Below, piece after piece: positions 14,776 through 25,183 of a stretch of 64,000 nt of DNA (positions within the stretch are counted from its first letter, which is position 1; the number at the start of each line of letters is the position of its first letter). Made by a program: the position numbers and the translations under genes. The stretch spans positions 434,001 through 498,000 of the forward strand of contig NZ_RDFA01000003.1 in assembly GCF_004118325.1 (NCBI RefSeq), written 5' to 3'. This stretch comes from Halorientalis pallida (GTDB lineage: Archaea; Halobacteriota; Halobacteria; Halobacteriales; Haloarculaceae). The notes below the pieces were generated by a model. The model saw nothing but the letters and a program-made list of their open reading frames with translations. It was not told where the DNA came from and searched no databases.

Positions 14776-17085
14776 ATGGAATTGACCGACACGAGGCGCA
14801 CGGTTCTCCGTGCGCTCGCAGTTGGGGGAACCGGTGCGGGGGCGCTGAGCGGACAGGTGTCGGCCGCGACACGAACGATCACCGTCGAGGGCGGCGGTGC
14901 GGACATCTGGGACACCGAAGACGCGTTCCACTTCTACTACACACCACTGACTGGCGACTTCGATATCTCCGTCCACGTCGAGTCGATGGACGACACGGAC
15001 CCGTGGGCGAAAGCCGGCCTGATGGTGCGACAGCGACTGGCGGCCGACGCCGAGAACGCGATGCTACGGTACACACCGGGGAACGAGACCTCGGTCCAGT
15101 GGCGGAGCGACGACGGCGACGAGACCGACAGTACTACCTCGGACGACGTGGGGATCGGAGCGATGGACGCCTCGTGGCTTGGACTGGTCCGCGAGGGCGA
15201 CACCATCACTGGCTACGGATCGACCGACGGGAGCGACTGGACCCGGATCGCCCGGCTCACCACCGACCACCTGGACATGAGCGAGGACACGTACGTGGGA
15301 CTCGCAGTGACCAGTCACGACCGCGGGACGCTCTGTTCGACGACGTTCGATTCCCTGTCGGGCCTGGAACCGACCGAGAACCGCGACATCGGTGACGTGG
15401 CCGTTCCGGGGAGCGTCACGACGAGTGACGGGACCGACGAGGGGAGTGGCGATACGGGTGCCGGCGAGACTGTCACACCCGGGACCTACCGCCTGGTCAA
15501 CGTCAATTCCGGGAAGGTACTCGACGTAGCTGGTGTCTCACAGGAGAACGGAGCGACGCTCCACCAGTGGGAGGACCTCGGCAATCCGAATCAGCACTGG
15601 GAGGTCGAACACCTCGGCGACGGTGAGTATCGACTGACCGCCAGTCACTCCGGGCAGGTCGCCGCGGTGGCGAACGCCGCAACCAAGGACGGGGCGGACG
15701 TGCGGCAGTGGCCGTGGTCGGATCAGGACAACAAACGCTGGCGGATCGAGCCGACCGGTGACGGGGCCTACCTGCTTCGGGCCGTCCACTCCGGCAAAGT
15801 GATGGACGTGACCGGCGCGAGAACCGGCGACGGCGCGAACGTGATCCAGTGGCCTGCGAAGGGCAGTGCGAACCAGCAGTGGCGGTTCGAGCCCGTCGAG
15901 GAGGACGGTGAAAACGACGACGGCGGCAGTGTCGAACCGGTCTCGCAGTTCACGCCCGACGCCGGGTTCGCCTCGACGGACTGGTTCGACGACGACGTGA
16001 CCGTCCATCGCGTCCAGGAGCCGACGCGGGGGGCCGTCGAAGCGGCGTTTCAGGCCTCCGGCTCGCGGCTCGTCGTGTTCGAGACCAGCGGGACCATCGA
16101 CCTCGGCGGCGAGACGCTGGCGATCACGGAGGACCGGTGCTGGGTCGCAGGACAGACGGCACCCTCGCCCGGAATCACGTTCGTCAACGGGATGGTACAG
16201 GTCGACGCGAACGACTGTGTCGTCCAGCACGTCCGTTCGCGAATCGGTCCCGGGTCCGACGGGAACATCCAGGGCAACGACTCGCTGAACACCGCCGACG
16301 ACACGCGAAACAACGTCGTCGACCACGTCACCGCCTCCTGGGGGACCGACGAGTGTCTCTCCGTGGGTTACGACACGTCCGGCATCACGTACACGAACAA
16401 CCTCGTCTACGAGGGGCTGTACGATCCATACGGGGACGGGAGCGACCACAACTACGGGACGCTGGTCGGCGACGGCGCCGACGACGTGACGCTGGCCGGG
16501 AACGTCTGGGCGAAATGTCGGAGCCGGATGCCCCGGCTGAAAAGCGGGACGCGGTCGGTCGTGGCGAACAATCTCGTGTACTACTTCGACGAGGGGGCCA
16601 TCGCGGACGACTCGGCTGAGACGAGTTTCGTCGGGAACACCTACCTCGGGACGGTCGCATCCGGCGACTACGTCCTCGAGGGCGGGAGCGCGTACCTCGA
16701 GGATAACGTAGTGGCGGATCCGCCGCTAGATTCGGACGCTTCGTTCACCGACTCCGACGTGCTGGATTCGCGGCCGCTGTGGCCCGATGGCCTCGACGTG
16801 CTGTCGTCGGGCGACGTCGAAGGGCACAACCTCGCCAACGCGGGCGCTCGCCCAGCCGACCGGACGGCCGACGACCGTCGGATCGTCGAAGAGATCGAGG
16901 AGCGGGCGGGCAACGACCGCCTCGATTCGCCGTACGAGTACTGGATTCCGAATCCGGACGCCGTCGGCGGGTATCCCGAGCTCCCCGAGAACACGCGTTC
17001 GCTGTCGGTCCCGGACAGTGGCCTCCGGGACTGGATCGACCGATGGGCCCGCGCCGTCGAGGACCCCGGCGCGAGTCCGCCCTGA
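14776..17085 (+). CDS. secreted pectate-lyase-like enzyme with lectin and beta-sandwich domains
   Basis: A 769-residue exported protein in three parts. After a Tat signal (TRRTVLRALAVGG, cleaved near SAA) comes a beta-sandwich resembling DUF1349 concanavalin-like domains (about 36-202). Next is a ricin-type beta-trefoil (about 234-375) with three QxW-type repeats: NQHW, NKRW and NQQW. Last is a parallel beta-helix of the pectate lyase superfamily (about 391-769), containing SRIGPG, VVDHVTASWGTDE and the RMPRLKSG segment that may bear the catalytic Arg. It probably cleaves pectin or a related acidic polysaccharide outside the cell. The TATA box at -30 fixes the start. An HTH_10 regulator lies upstream and a giant beta-helix surface protein downstream. 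Confidence 0.88.
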   Translation: MELTDTRRTVLRALAVGGTGAGALSGQVSAATRTITVEGGGADIWDTEDAFHFYYTPLTGDFDISVHVESMDDTDPWAKAGLMVRQRLAADAENAMLRYTPGNETSVQWRSDDGDETDSTTSDDVGIGAMDASWLGLVREGDTITGYGSTDGSDWTRIARLTTDHLDMSEDTYVGLAVTSHDRGTLCSTTFDSLSGLEPTENRDIGDVAVPGSVTTSDGTDEGSGDTGAGETVTPGTYRLVNVNSGKVLDVAGVSQENGATLHQWEDLGNPNQHWEVEHLGDGEYRLTASHSGQVAAVANAATKDGADVRQWPWSDQDNKRWRIEPTGDGAYLLRAVHSGKVMDVTGARTGDGANVIQWPAKGSANQQWRFEPVEEDGENDDGGSVEPVSQFTPDAGFASTDWFDDDVTVHRVQEPTRGAVEAAFQASGSRLVVFETSGTIDLGGETLAITEDRCWVAGQTAPSPGITFVNGMVQVDANDCVVQHVRSRIGPGSDGNIQGNDSLNTADDTRNNVVDHVTASWGTDECLSVGYDTSGITYTNNLVYEGLYDPYGDGSDHNYGTLVGDGADDVTLAGNVWAKCRSRMPRLKSGTRSVVANNLVYYFDEGAIADDSAETSFVGNTYLGTVASGDYVLEGGSAYLEDNVVADPPLDSDASFTDSDVLDSRPLWPDGLDVLSSGDVEGHNLANAGARPADRTADDRRIVEEIEERAGNDRLDSPYEYWIPNPDAVGGYPELPENTRSLSVPDSGLRDWIDRWARAVEDPGASPP

Positions 17086-17473
17086 ATCCACACAGTTCGA
17101 GGCACACATCGCGGAGAGGGGTGGCGTCGAGAGCCGATCGCGCTCCGGTCGCGTCACACCACTCGGTCCGCGGTCCCGGGACCGGCGGCTCCGTGCGATC
17201 ACGTCAGACAGCGGGGCAAAAAGCCATCGAGAGCGACGACGAGTTTCACCCCCGGGGCGATCAGGTGTCGGCCGACCGATCACTCCCCGGGCGCCGTTTT
17301 TTATCGTCCACTGACGGGTTCGGCGATCGGCGTTACTCGGGCAGAGACGACTGTGAGGGACGATATCTATTCTATCGAGGCCAAGATATACCCAAGACGA
17401 ATAGTTCTGTTTCAGTCGTCCGTTCAGTAGTTTTATACTACAGTAGTCGTCAGAAAAAGCCGAAACTAGAGGC
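17086..17473. other. 388-base gap with terminator-like and promoter sequences
   Basis: No open frame here has gene-like composition. GC-rich sequence with several short palindromes (for example TCGGCCGA near 17267) is followed by a six-T run at 17297-17302, which may end the pectate lyase transcript. From about 17340 the DNA becomes AT-rich, and TTTTATAC at 17431-17438 is the likely TATA box for the giant gene, 39 bases before its ATG, embedded in a small GTAGT/ACTAC inverted repeat. Confidence 0.5.
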
Positions 17474-20400
17474 ATGGGTCGTCCATGGGGTCAGGGTCCC
17501 GGTGGGATGGGGCCAGCGGGTGGACAGACGTACAGATCGGACGCCACGCACGCCCGGGTGACGGTCCGTGGGCTGGTCGGACGACTGGTCTTTCTCACGG
17601 TATTGCTGTCGCTGGTCACGGCACCGGTGGTCGGGATCCTCGGCGTCGGGACGGGCACAGCCCCGGCGACGGCCGCGGCCGACGACGAACGCCTCGAGGG
17701 TGGCGGCGGGGGCGGTGGTAACCAGACGAGCGGGGGCGGCACCGACGGAACGACGAACGACACGGAGCAAGACGAGACGGGACTCCCCTCGGACCCGCCG
17801 ACGGCTGACTATTTGGCCTCGCGGACGGCGGTGACGGTCGGCGAGACCATCAGGTTCGACGCGTCGGGGTCGAGTGACGACGGTTCCATCGTGAGTTACG
17901 AGTGGGAGTTCGGCGACGGATCGACCGCGACGGGCGAGACGGTGACCTACGCCTACGACGAACCCGGCACCTACGGGGCCAGCGTGACCGTGACCGACGA
18001 CGACGGGCTGACGGACACGCTGATCGGGACGGTTTTCGTCGATCCGGCCGAGAACACCACCGACGGAACCGACGGGGCCAGGAACGGCACCGACACCGGA
18101 AACGGGACGACCGACTGCATCGAAGCGCCCGACGGCGTCACCGCTCCGGACGGCGTCGACACGAGCCCCTGTCCGACCGGAGAGGCCCCGAGCGCGTCTC
18201 TCACTGCCTCGGCGACGAACGTCACCGTCGGCGAGCCGGTCGATTTCGACGCCAGCGGCTCGACCGACGACGGTACCATCGAGAACTACGGCTGGACGTT
18301 CGGCGACGGGGCGACTGCGAGCGGACCACAGGTCAGTCACGCGTACGGCGACCCCGGCACCTACGTCGCCGAAGTGATCGTGCGGGACGACGACGACCGG
18401 ACCGACTCGGCGACGGTGACCGTCACGGTCGGCGAGGCCGACACGACCGACCCGGGGAACACGACCGACCCCGACGGATCGGGCGGATCTGGGGGGCCCA
18501 CCGGTCCAGGTGGTTCAGACGACGCCGGGAACGACACCGCGAACACCACGTACGACGTGAGTTACTACGCCCTGGCGATCGGGACCCGCGGCCTGTTCGG
18601 TGCCGAGGGAACGTTCGAGGGTGAGCCTGCCAGTTTCGAGTGGACGTTCCACGACGGGACGACGGCGCGCGGTCCGGAGGCGACGTACACGTACGACGAC
18701 ACCGGGACCTACGACTTCGAGGTGACGGTGACCGGCGACGGCGGCGCCAGCGAGACGTTCTCGAACACCATCGATGTCGAGACGACGAACGCCAGTGCCG
18801 ACTGTCGGGACGTCGAGACTGCGGTGGCGAACGGGAGCGTCCCGAACGACACGGTCGTCGACCTCGACCACATCGCGTCGATCTGTGACTCGGTGGACAC
18901 GGGAACAGGGGACGGGACCGACGGCGACGACACGGAGTGTGTCGAGGTGCCCGAGGGCGTCACCGCACCGGACGGCGTCGACACCGACCCGTGTCCGACC
19001 CCACCGAGCGCGTCGTTCACCGCGTCGGCGACGAACGTCACCGTGGGCGAGACGGTCACGTTCGACGCCAGCGGCCCGACCGACGACGGGACGATAACCG
19101 GCTACGACTGGCAGTTCGGCGACGGGACCACCGCCGCCGGGGCACAGGTCGATCACGCGTACGCCGATCCCGGCACGTACGTCGTCGAGTTGACCGTCAC
19201 CGACGACCAGGGGGCGGCGAACACCACCACACGAACCGTCGAGGTGACGGCCGCGGACGATGGTAGCGGTGACCTCGGGTCGATCGCGTACGGGGAGACC
19301 GAGCAGGCACGACTCGACGCAGAGGACTCGGAGGACGGGTTCGTCCGCGTCGAGACCGTCACCTTCGAGGCGTCTGCTGGTGACCGCGTCGCGGTGTCGC
19401 TCGACGTCGAGAGCGCGAATGCGGCCGCGTACCTGACAGTCTTCGGTCCGGAGGGCGAACCGCTCGCGCCCCGGGAGGGTGCGTTCGTGACGCCCGTGGA
19501 CGGGACCTACGAGATCGAGATCAGCGGGTTCGAGACGACCGACAGTGGTGACGAAGCTTCGGACGAGGACGCACCCATCGACTACACCCTCGGCCTGGAG
19601 AAGACCGGCGAACTGCCGCTCGACCTCCGGTCGCTGGAGTACGGACGGGAACGGACCGGAGTCGTGGAACGAACCGATCCGACGGTTGAGGGCCGCCCGT
19701 ACGAACCGGTCGCGTTCGATGGGACGGCGGGTGACACCGTCGAGATCACGGTCGAACCGACCAACGGGGGCCCAGCGGCGGTTCGCCTGCGCAACGAGTC
19801 CGGCGCGCTCGTGGCGACCGAGAGCCTCTACGCGGAGGATCGGTCCTTCCGGACGGAACTGGACACGTCCGGCACCTTCACGGTCGAAGTCACGTCCCTC
19901 GAACTCCGGTTGGGCGGGTACGAACTCGGCCTCGAACGCGTCGATACCGACGAGAGCGAGAACTTCACGATCGAACCCGCGAACGCGACCGTGGGGGAGA
20001 GGGTCACGTTCGACGCCGGGAACCTGACTGCCAGTGAGGAGATCCAGGACTACGACTGGCAGTTCGGCGACGGGACGACCGGGAGGGGAGTCTCGACGAG
20101 CCACACCTACGAGTCGGCCGGCAACTACACCGTCGAGTTGACCGTCACCTACGTGCAGGGCATCCAGGGACGGTTCACGCGGACGGTCGACGTGTCCTCG
20201 TCCGAGGACCAGTTGATAGTCGACGACGACGGCGACGCGGCTTACGAGTCGATCCAGCCCGCCGTCGCGAACGCCTCCGAGGGCGAGCAGGTCCTCGTCA
20301 GGGAGGGGACCTACGACGGCGGCGTCACCGTCGACGGGGACGTGACGGTCGTCGGCGAGGGACGACCGACCGTCACCGGTGGGAGCGGTGCGGCGTTCCG

Positions 20401-23400
20401 GATCCCACGGGGGAGCGCGGCCGGGCCGACGGTCAGTGGCTTCGAGGTCACTGGCGGCACGGCGCTGGTCGCGTCCGAGACGAGCGGCGACTGGACGCTC
20501 CGTGACACGGTGGCGACCGGTGGTGCCGGAGCGGGTATCGAGGCCACCGGGACCGGCGGCGACTGGACCGTCCGGAACGTAACCGTCCGGGCGTTCGACG
20601 AGGGAATCGACGTGCGCGAGACGGCCGGGTTCGGCCGGTTGCGGGACGTCACCGTCGCCGACACCGACGGTCCCGGCGTCAGGGCGTCGAAATCGAGCGG
20701 CCGGCTCGGAGTGACCGGGAGTCGGATCACCGGCAACGCCGGTCCCGGGATCCTCTTGCGAGACGTGACCGGCGATGAGACGGCCGTCCCGCCGGGAAGC
20801 ACACAGACGCCCGACGACTGGATCATCACGGACACGCGCGTGACCGACAACGGTGGCCGCGGCGTCGCCGCCGCTCGACTGGGCGGGGTCGCCACTATCG
20901 AGGGAGTGAGGGTGACCGGAAACGGCGGCGACGGGCTCTCGCTGACTCAGGCGGCCGGCAGCTGGGCTATCGGAGACGCAGTCGTCCGGGACAACGCGGA
21001 CGCCGGCATCGACGCCGCCGGGACAGACGGCTTCTGGTCGGTCAGAGAGACCACGGTCGACGGGAACACCGTCGGCATCCTGGCGACCGACGCGACGAGC
21101 GACTGGGTCGTCTCCAGGAGTCGGGTCCTGTTCCACGATGGCGAGGGGATCGAGGCGAGCGAGACGAGTGGCGACTGGCGCATCGCCGACACGAACGTCA
21201 GCGAGAACGGTGACGGCGTGGTCGCACCCCGGAGTACCGGCGACTGGGAAGTCGACGACGCGACCGTCGAGTTCAACGACGACGACGGGATCGACGCCGG
21301 TGACGCCGACGGCAACTGGACGGTCCGGGGGACGACGGACCTGACGAGCAACGATCTGATCGCGACCGGGACCACCGGACAGTGGGCGGTCCACCGGACG
21401 AACTTCCTGGTGAGTTCGACCATCGACGCGACGGGCGCGAGTCCGCGGGGCAACGCCCGCCGGAACTGGTGGGGAACCCCACGCGGCGCGGGTCCCATCG
21501 AGGGCTGTACGGGGAACGTGACCTGCCGGAACCCGCTAGGCGAACGCGCAAGCGAGGACGCTATCGGCATCTCCGTCGACGTGAACGACGGGTCCGAGGA
21601 CCGGCCGTTCGCGGGTGCCGACGTGTACCTGTACGAACACCGCGACTTCGGGACCGCCGACACGCCACCCACGACGGCCAGCATCCTCGACGACTACGAC
21701 GGTCGCGAGTACTACGCGGAGCGGACCGGACGGATCCGGACGGTCCGTGGTCTCACCGCGTTCACACAGCAGCCCTCGTCGAAACTCCCCGGGGGACCGG
21801 ACGGACGGTTCTACACGACCGGTCCCGAGGGACTGGTCCGACTGACCGGCCTGACTGCGGGCGAGTACTGTCTGCTGGTCGCCCCGCCGGATTACAGCCC
21901 ACGCAACGTCCGGGCCGAGTGTCTCGAGGTCTCCGGCAGTGCCGTCGAGGACGTGGCTGTCACGCACACGAACGACACCAGCCTGGACCACCTGACCGAC
22001 GAGTTCGCCGCGATCAGGGACCAGTCGACGTACCATATCGGCGACATCATCAGTCTCGGTGCCGGCGCGTACACGGACACGGGCAGGGCACTGGCGCAGA
22101 AGGATCTGGTGACGACGAAAGACGTCATCGGGTCGGTCCGGTCGGGAATGGAGTCGGCCGTCGAGGCATCGACCGAGGGTAACAACCCCAAACGGGCGGC
22201 CAAGAAGGCCATCGCGGAGACCCTGATCCAGACCGCGCTCACCAGGTCCACACGCAACAATATCAAGAAACTGTACGGCGAGTGGGCGTTCGCGGCCGTC
22301 GAGAGTGACGACGCCGACCGGTTCGCCGCGTACGCGGACACGCTCGGCGACACAGACTGGATGAAGGACTTCGAGTACACCGGCGACAGAGCGGGCCGGG
22401 CGTCGGGTGCCTACGAAGAGATCACCTTCGTCGAGGGCGCACGGAGTACGGTCGAGAACACCTACGACAGCAACACCGGTGTCCGGACCGGGGAGGGGAC
22501 GACTCGCGATCGGCCGCCCGGGGCACTGGATCCAGTGGCCGTCGAGGACGTCCTGCAGACACAGAAGCGTGCGATCGCCGGCGAGTGGGTCGCCGAGGGC
22601 CTGGTGGTGACACCGAACGGGGCGGTGTACGCGATCAACAAGACCGGCGGTGCGCGGGAGTCACACAGGCGTGCCTACGAGGAGTTCGACGGCGCGAACG
22701 ACGCCAAGAAGCTCTCGGCGTTCGTCGGGAAAGTCGGGAGCGTCGTCTCCACCGGCAGCGCGGCTCACGGGAACGCGCTCGGCGTGGCGGTCGGCTCCGG
22801 CGTCGAGGCCGTCGGGAGCGGTGGGGAAGTGCTGTTCGGCATCCAGACCGAACTCGCCCGGTACGAGACGGTGAAACGGAACGTCCGGACGCAGTTGTAC
22901 GCGCTCCACGACATCGAGAACGTCGGGATGATCAATCGGGACGTCGCGGACTGGCTCGAAACCGAGTATCAGGACCCCTCGGTCGGGAACGTCGCCGGCG
23001 AGATCGTCACCAGTCCGGAGTTCGAGGAGAACGCGTACGGCGTCAACGTCGTCAAGGCGAACCGTCCGGAGGACACGGGCTATACGAACACCCGGACGCG
23101 CTACGTGGACGACTACCCGGTCACGATCGAGAACACCGGCGAGGAAGCCGTCCCGACGCGCGTCGTCGTGGCCAGCTCCTACCACTCCGAGCAGGGCGAG
23201 GGGTCGCGTGGCCTCTACGGTGAGGCGACGACCATTCCGGAGCCCAGCGAGGACGCGCTGGCGATCCAGCCCGGGAATCGGGTTCGCCGGGACGCGACGG
23301 TCACCATCGGCGAACCCGAGACCGATCCCCTCCGGGTCCACTTCGTCCACACCATGCTCGTCATGGAGGGCAAGCAGGTCGACCACGAGACCGACTGGAC

Positions 23401-25138
23401 CTTCGTCAACATGTCCACTACCGACTGTGCGAACTACAAGACCAGCGCCGACGAGGGGCCCTACGGCGAGCCCTGCACGCTCGACCCGGACAAACGGCTG
23501 GGTTACGACTTCAGCGATATCGACGGTGACGACGGCCCGCCGAGCCAGCCCGCCAGCGGCCCGGACGTCGCCGCCAGTGCGGGACTGGCCGCGACGGGTG
23601 GCACGCTCGAACGAGTGCGGACGCCCGACGCCGTCTACACGACCGCCGATTCCGCGCCCGGCCGGGCGATGCGTCACGAGACCTTCGACGAACAGAAGCC
23701 GCGCGTCCGGACGCTGGTCGACACCGAACTCGGTTCACAGGGCTCCGTCGCGGCCAGTCTGACGACCGGCGAAGATACCGAGAGCCTGACGCTCGTGCTG
23801 ATCGGGCCACCCGACACCGAAACCGGACTCTCGGTGACCGACGGCGCGGGCCGGACGACCAACGGGACCACAGTGGCGATTCCCGACTCCCGGTACGGGG
23901 ACGACGGCGGCGTCGTCGACCGCGTCCGGATCGAGAACGCGAGCGGGCTGGAGCTCTCGGTCACGGCGCGTGCCGACGCACGGGACCGTGAGGGCCCCGT
24001 CCCGGTCGAAGTCCTCGCCATCGAGACGCCCGAGCGCCCGGCGATGATGGGCGTGATCCCGTCGGCAGTCGACGTGTCGGCCACGCCCGGCACCGAGCGG
24101 ACGGCGACGCTCGACATCGCCGAGGTCGGCGGCCAGCGAGCCATCGCGAACCCGACGGTGTCCGTGGGGAACCTGACGAACGGTGCCGGTGCGCGACTGC
24201 TGTCCGACGCGGTGACTCTGGACGGCGTCGAACGCGTGCCAGCGGGCGGGACGGTCACCGCGACCCTCACCGTCGATCTGCCCGCGACCGTCGACCTGCC
24301 CGCGGACAGCGCCACGCGGTTCACCGGCACGGTCAACGTCAGCGCCGAGACCGGCGGCTCGGTCGAGACTGGCCTGTCGGTGCTGGCGCTGGACACGTCG
24401 GTCGCGAACGCCAGCCTCGTCGCGGCCGACCGGACGGTCACTGGCGTCCACCTCGATGCGGCCGGGACCGGGCAGGCGTCGGTCACCGGCACCCCGGTCG
24501 CCGGGTACGACGCCAGCGTCCAGGGCACCGGCAACGCGACGGTCCGTCTCCCCGGCGTTGCCGGCAACGCGACCGCCTACGCCGTGGCCGACGGGTCCTC
24601 GACGGCACTGGACACGACCGGTACCCGCGGCACCCTCTCGGTGACGCTCCACGCTGGCGACTACCGGATCGTGGTGGCCGCGGCCGACACCGCAGACGGA
24701 GCCGACGGTGACGGCAGTGCTACCGACGACGAGCGCACCGGGTCCGGGAGCGGGGGCGGTGACGGCGGCTCCGAGAGCGACGGCAGTGACGGTCTCGGAA
24801 CCGGCCCCAGCGGCATCGACGGCCCGGTCGACATCGACGTCGACGGCCCATCGACCGTCACGTCCACCGGCGACGGAGGGGCCGACGACGAGGGTCCCGG
24901 GACGGAATCGACGACGCGGCCGGTGACGACGGACGGGCCCGAACCGCCGGCGACGACCGCGCCACCCACCGTGTCGCCGGAACCGGTGACGCCGCCGACC
25001 GGTGGGGCCGAGGAACCGGCCGACGACGTGACGGCGACGGAGACGACCACCGCGGACGGCCCCGGGTTCGGACTCCTCGCCACGCTGGTCGCGCTGGTCG
25101 CGATCCTGTCACTCACCGCCTGGCGACGGAGGGAGTGA
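17474..25138 (+). CDS. giant PKD/beta-helix surface protein with PGF-CTERM anchor
   Basis: A 2554-residue secreted protein. A long polar N-region precedes a Sec-type signal helix (about 34-60). Five PKD or PKD-like domains follow (about 111-189, 239-323, 361-437, 510-594 and 831-911), with two PPC-like beta-sandwiches at 598-830. A right-handed beta-helix (913-1343) has about a dozen coils built on G-x-W-x-V and ends in NWWGTPRGAGP. Then come a CNA-B/carboxypeptidase-regulatory-like domain (1363-1496), an alpha-helical Gly/Ala-rich region of unknown type (about 1510-1830), further beta domains to about 2403, a Ser/Gly/Asp/Thr/Pro linker, and a PGF-CTERM helix (PGFG at 2530, then RRRE). Archaeosortase processing and lipid anchoring are expected. 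It is probably an adhesin or polysaccharide-binding protein. Confidence 0.9.
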   Translation: MGRPWGQGPGGMGPAGGQTYRSDATHARVTVRGLVGRLVFLTVLLSLVTAPVVGILGVGTGTAPATAAADDERLEGGGGGGGNQTSGGGTDGTTNDTEQDETGLPSDPPTADYLASRTAVTVGETIRFDASGSSDDGSIVSYEWEFGDGSTATGETVTYAYDEPGTYGASVTVTDDDGLTDTLIGTVFVDPAENTTDGTDGARNGTDTGNGTTDCIEAPDGVTAPDGVDTSPCPTGEAPSASLTASATNVTVGEPVDFDASGSTDDGTIENYGWTFGDGATASGPQVSHAYGDPGTYVAEVIVRDDDDRTDSATVTVTVGEADTTDPGNTTDPDGSGGSGGPTGPGGSDDAGNDTANTTYDVSYYALAIGTRGLFGAEGTFEGEPASFEWTFHDGTTARGPEATYTYDDTGTYDFEVTVTGDGGASETFSNTIDVETTNASADCRDVETAVANGSVPNDTVVDLDHIASICDSVDTGTGDGTDGDDTECVEVPEGVTAPDGVDTDPCPTPPSASFTASATNVTVGETVTFDASGPTDDGTITGYDWQFGDGTTAAGAQVDHAYADPGTYVVELTVTDDQGAANTTTRTVEVTAADDGSGDLGSIAYGETEQARLDAEDSEDGFVRVETVTFEASAGDRVAVSLDVESANAAAYLTVFGPEGEPLAPREGAFVTPVDGTYEIEISGFETTDSGDEASDEDAPIDYTLGLEKTGELPLDLRSLEYGRERTGVVERTDPTVEGRPYEPVAFDGTAGDTVEITVEPTNGGPAAVRLRNESGALVATESLYAEDRSFRTELDTSGTFTVEVTSLELRLGGYELGLERVDTDESENFTIEPANATVGERVTFDAGNLTASEEIQDYDWQFGDGTTGRGVSTSHTYESAGNYTVELTVTYVQGIQGRFTRTVDVSSSEDQLIVDDDGDAAYESIQPAVANASEGEQVLVREGTYDGGVTVDGDVTVVGEGRPTVTGGSGAAFRIPRGSAAGPTVSGFEVTGGTALVASETSGDWTLRDTVATGGAGAGIEATGTGGDWTVRNVTVRAFDEGIDVRETAGFGRLRDVTVADTDGPGVRASKSSGRLGVTGSRITGNAGPGILLRDVTGDETAVPPGSTQTPDDWIITDTRVTDNGGRGVAAARLGGVATIEGVRVTGNGGDGLSLTQAAGSWAIGDAVVRDNADAGIDAAGTDGFWSVRETTVDGNTVGILATDATSDWVVSRSRVLFHDGEGIEASETSGDWRIADTNVSENGDGVVAPRSTGDWEVDDATVEFNDDDGIDAGDADGNWTVRGTTDLTSNDLIATGTTGQWAVHRTNFLVSSTIDATGASPRGNARRNWWGTPRGAGPIEGCTGNVTCRNPLGERASEDAIGISVDVNDGSEDRPFAGADVYLYEHRDFGTADTPPTTASILDDYDGREYYAERTGRIRTVRGLTAFTQQPSSKLPGGPDGRFYTTGPEGLVRLTGLTAGEYCLLVAPPDYSPRNVRAECLEVSGSAVEDVAVTHTNDTSLDHLTDEFAAIRDQSTYHIGDIISLGAGAYTDTGRALAQKDLVTTKDVIGSVRSGMESAVEASTEGNNPKRAAKKAIAETLIQTALTRSTRNNIKKLYGEWAFAAVESDDADRFAAYADTLGDTDWMKDFEYTGDRAGRASGAYEEITFVEGARSTVENTYDSNTGVRTGEGTTRDRPPGALDPVAVEDVLQTQKRAIAGEWVAEGLVVTPNGAVYAINKTGGARESHRRAYEEFDGANDAKKLSAFVGKVGSVVSTGSAAHGNALGVAVGSGVEAVGSGGEVLFGIQTELARYETVKRNVRTQLYALHDIENVGMINRDVADWLETEYQDPSVGNVAGEIVTSPEFEENAYGVNVVKANRPEDTGYTNTRTRYVDDYPVTIENTGEEAVPTRVVVASSYHSEQGEGSRGLYGEATTIPEPSEDALAIQPGNRVRRDATVTIGEPETDPLRVHFVHTMLVMEGKQVDHETDWTFVNMSTTDCANYKTSADEGPYGEPCTLDPDKRLGYDFSDIDGDDGPPSQPASGPDVAASAGLAATGGTLERVRTPDAVYTTADSAPGRAMRHETFDEQKPRVRTLVDTELGSQGSVAASLTTGEDTESLTLVLIGPPDTETGLSVTDGAGRTTNGTTVAIPDSRYGDDGGVVDRVRIENASGLELSVTARADARDREGPVPVEVLAIETPERPAMMGVIPSAVDVSATPGTERTATLDIAEVGGQRAIANPTVSVGNLTNGAGARLLSDAVTLDGVERVPAGGTVTATLTVDLPATVDLPADSATRFTGTVNVSAETGGSVETGLSVLALDTSVANASLVAADRTVTGVHLDAAGTGQASVTGTPVAGYDASVQGTGNATVRLPGVAGNATAYAVADGSSTALDTTGTRGTLSVTLHAGDYRIVVAAADTADGADGDGSATDDERTGSGSGGGDGGSESDGSDGLGTGPSGIDGPVDIDVDGPSTVTSTGDGGADDEGPGTESTTRPVTTDGPEPPATTAPPTVSPEPVTPPTGGAEEPADDVTATETTTADGPGFGLLATLVALVAILSLTAWRRRE

Positions 25139-25183
25139 ACGCGCCTCGGCTCCGCGTCCTCGGCCGTCAGTCGTGACAGATAC

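Noticed and set aside
18515-21394. 959-codon minus-strand open frame within the giant gene
   Set aside because: Antisense shadow of the PKD and beta-helix coding region; apparent repeats mirror those of the sense protein.
20460-21400. Regularly spaced repeats resembling a CRISPR array
   Set aside because: They are degenerate coils of a coding beta-helix with periodicity at the protein level; there are no identical direct repeats and no cas genes.
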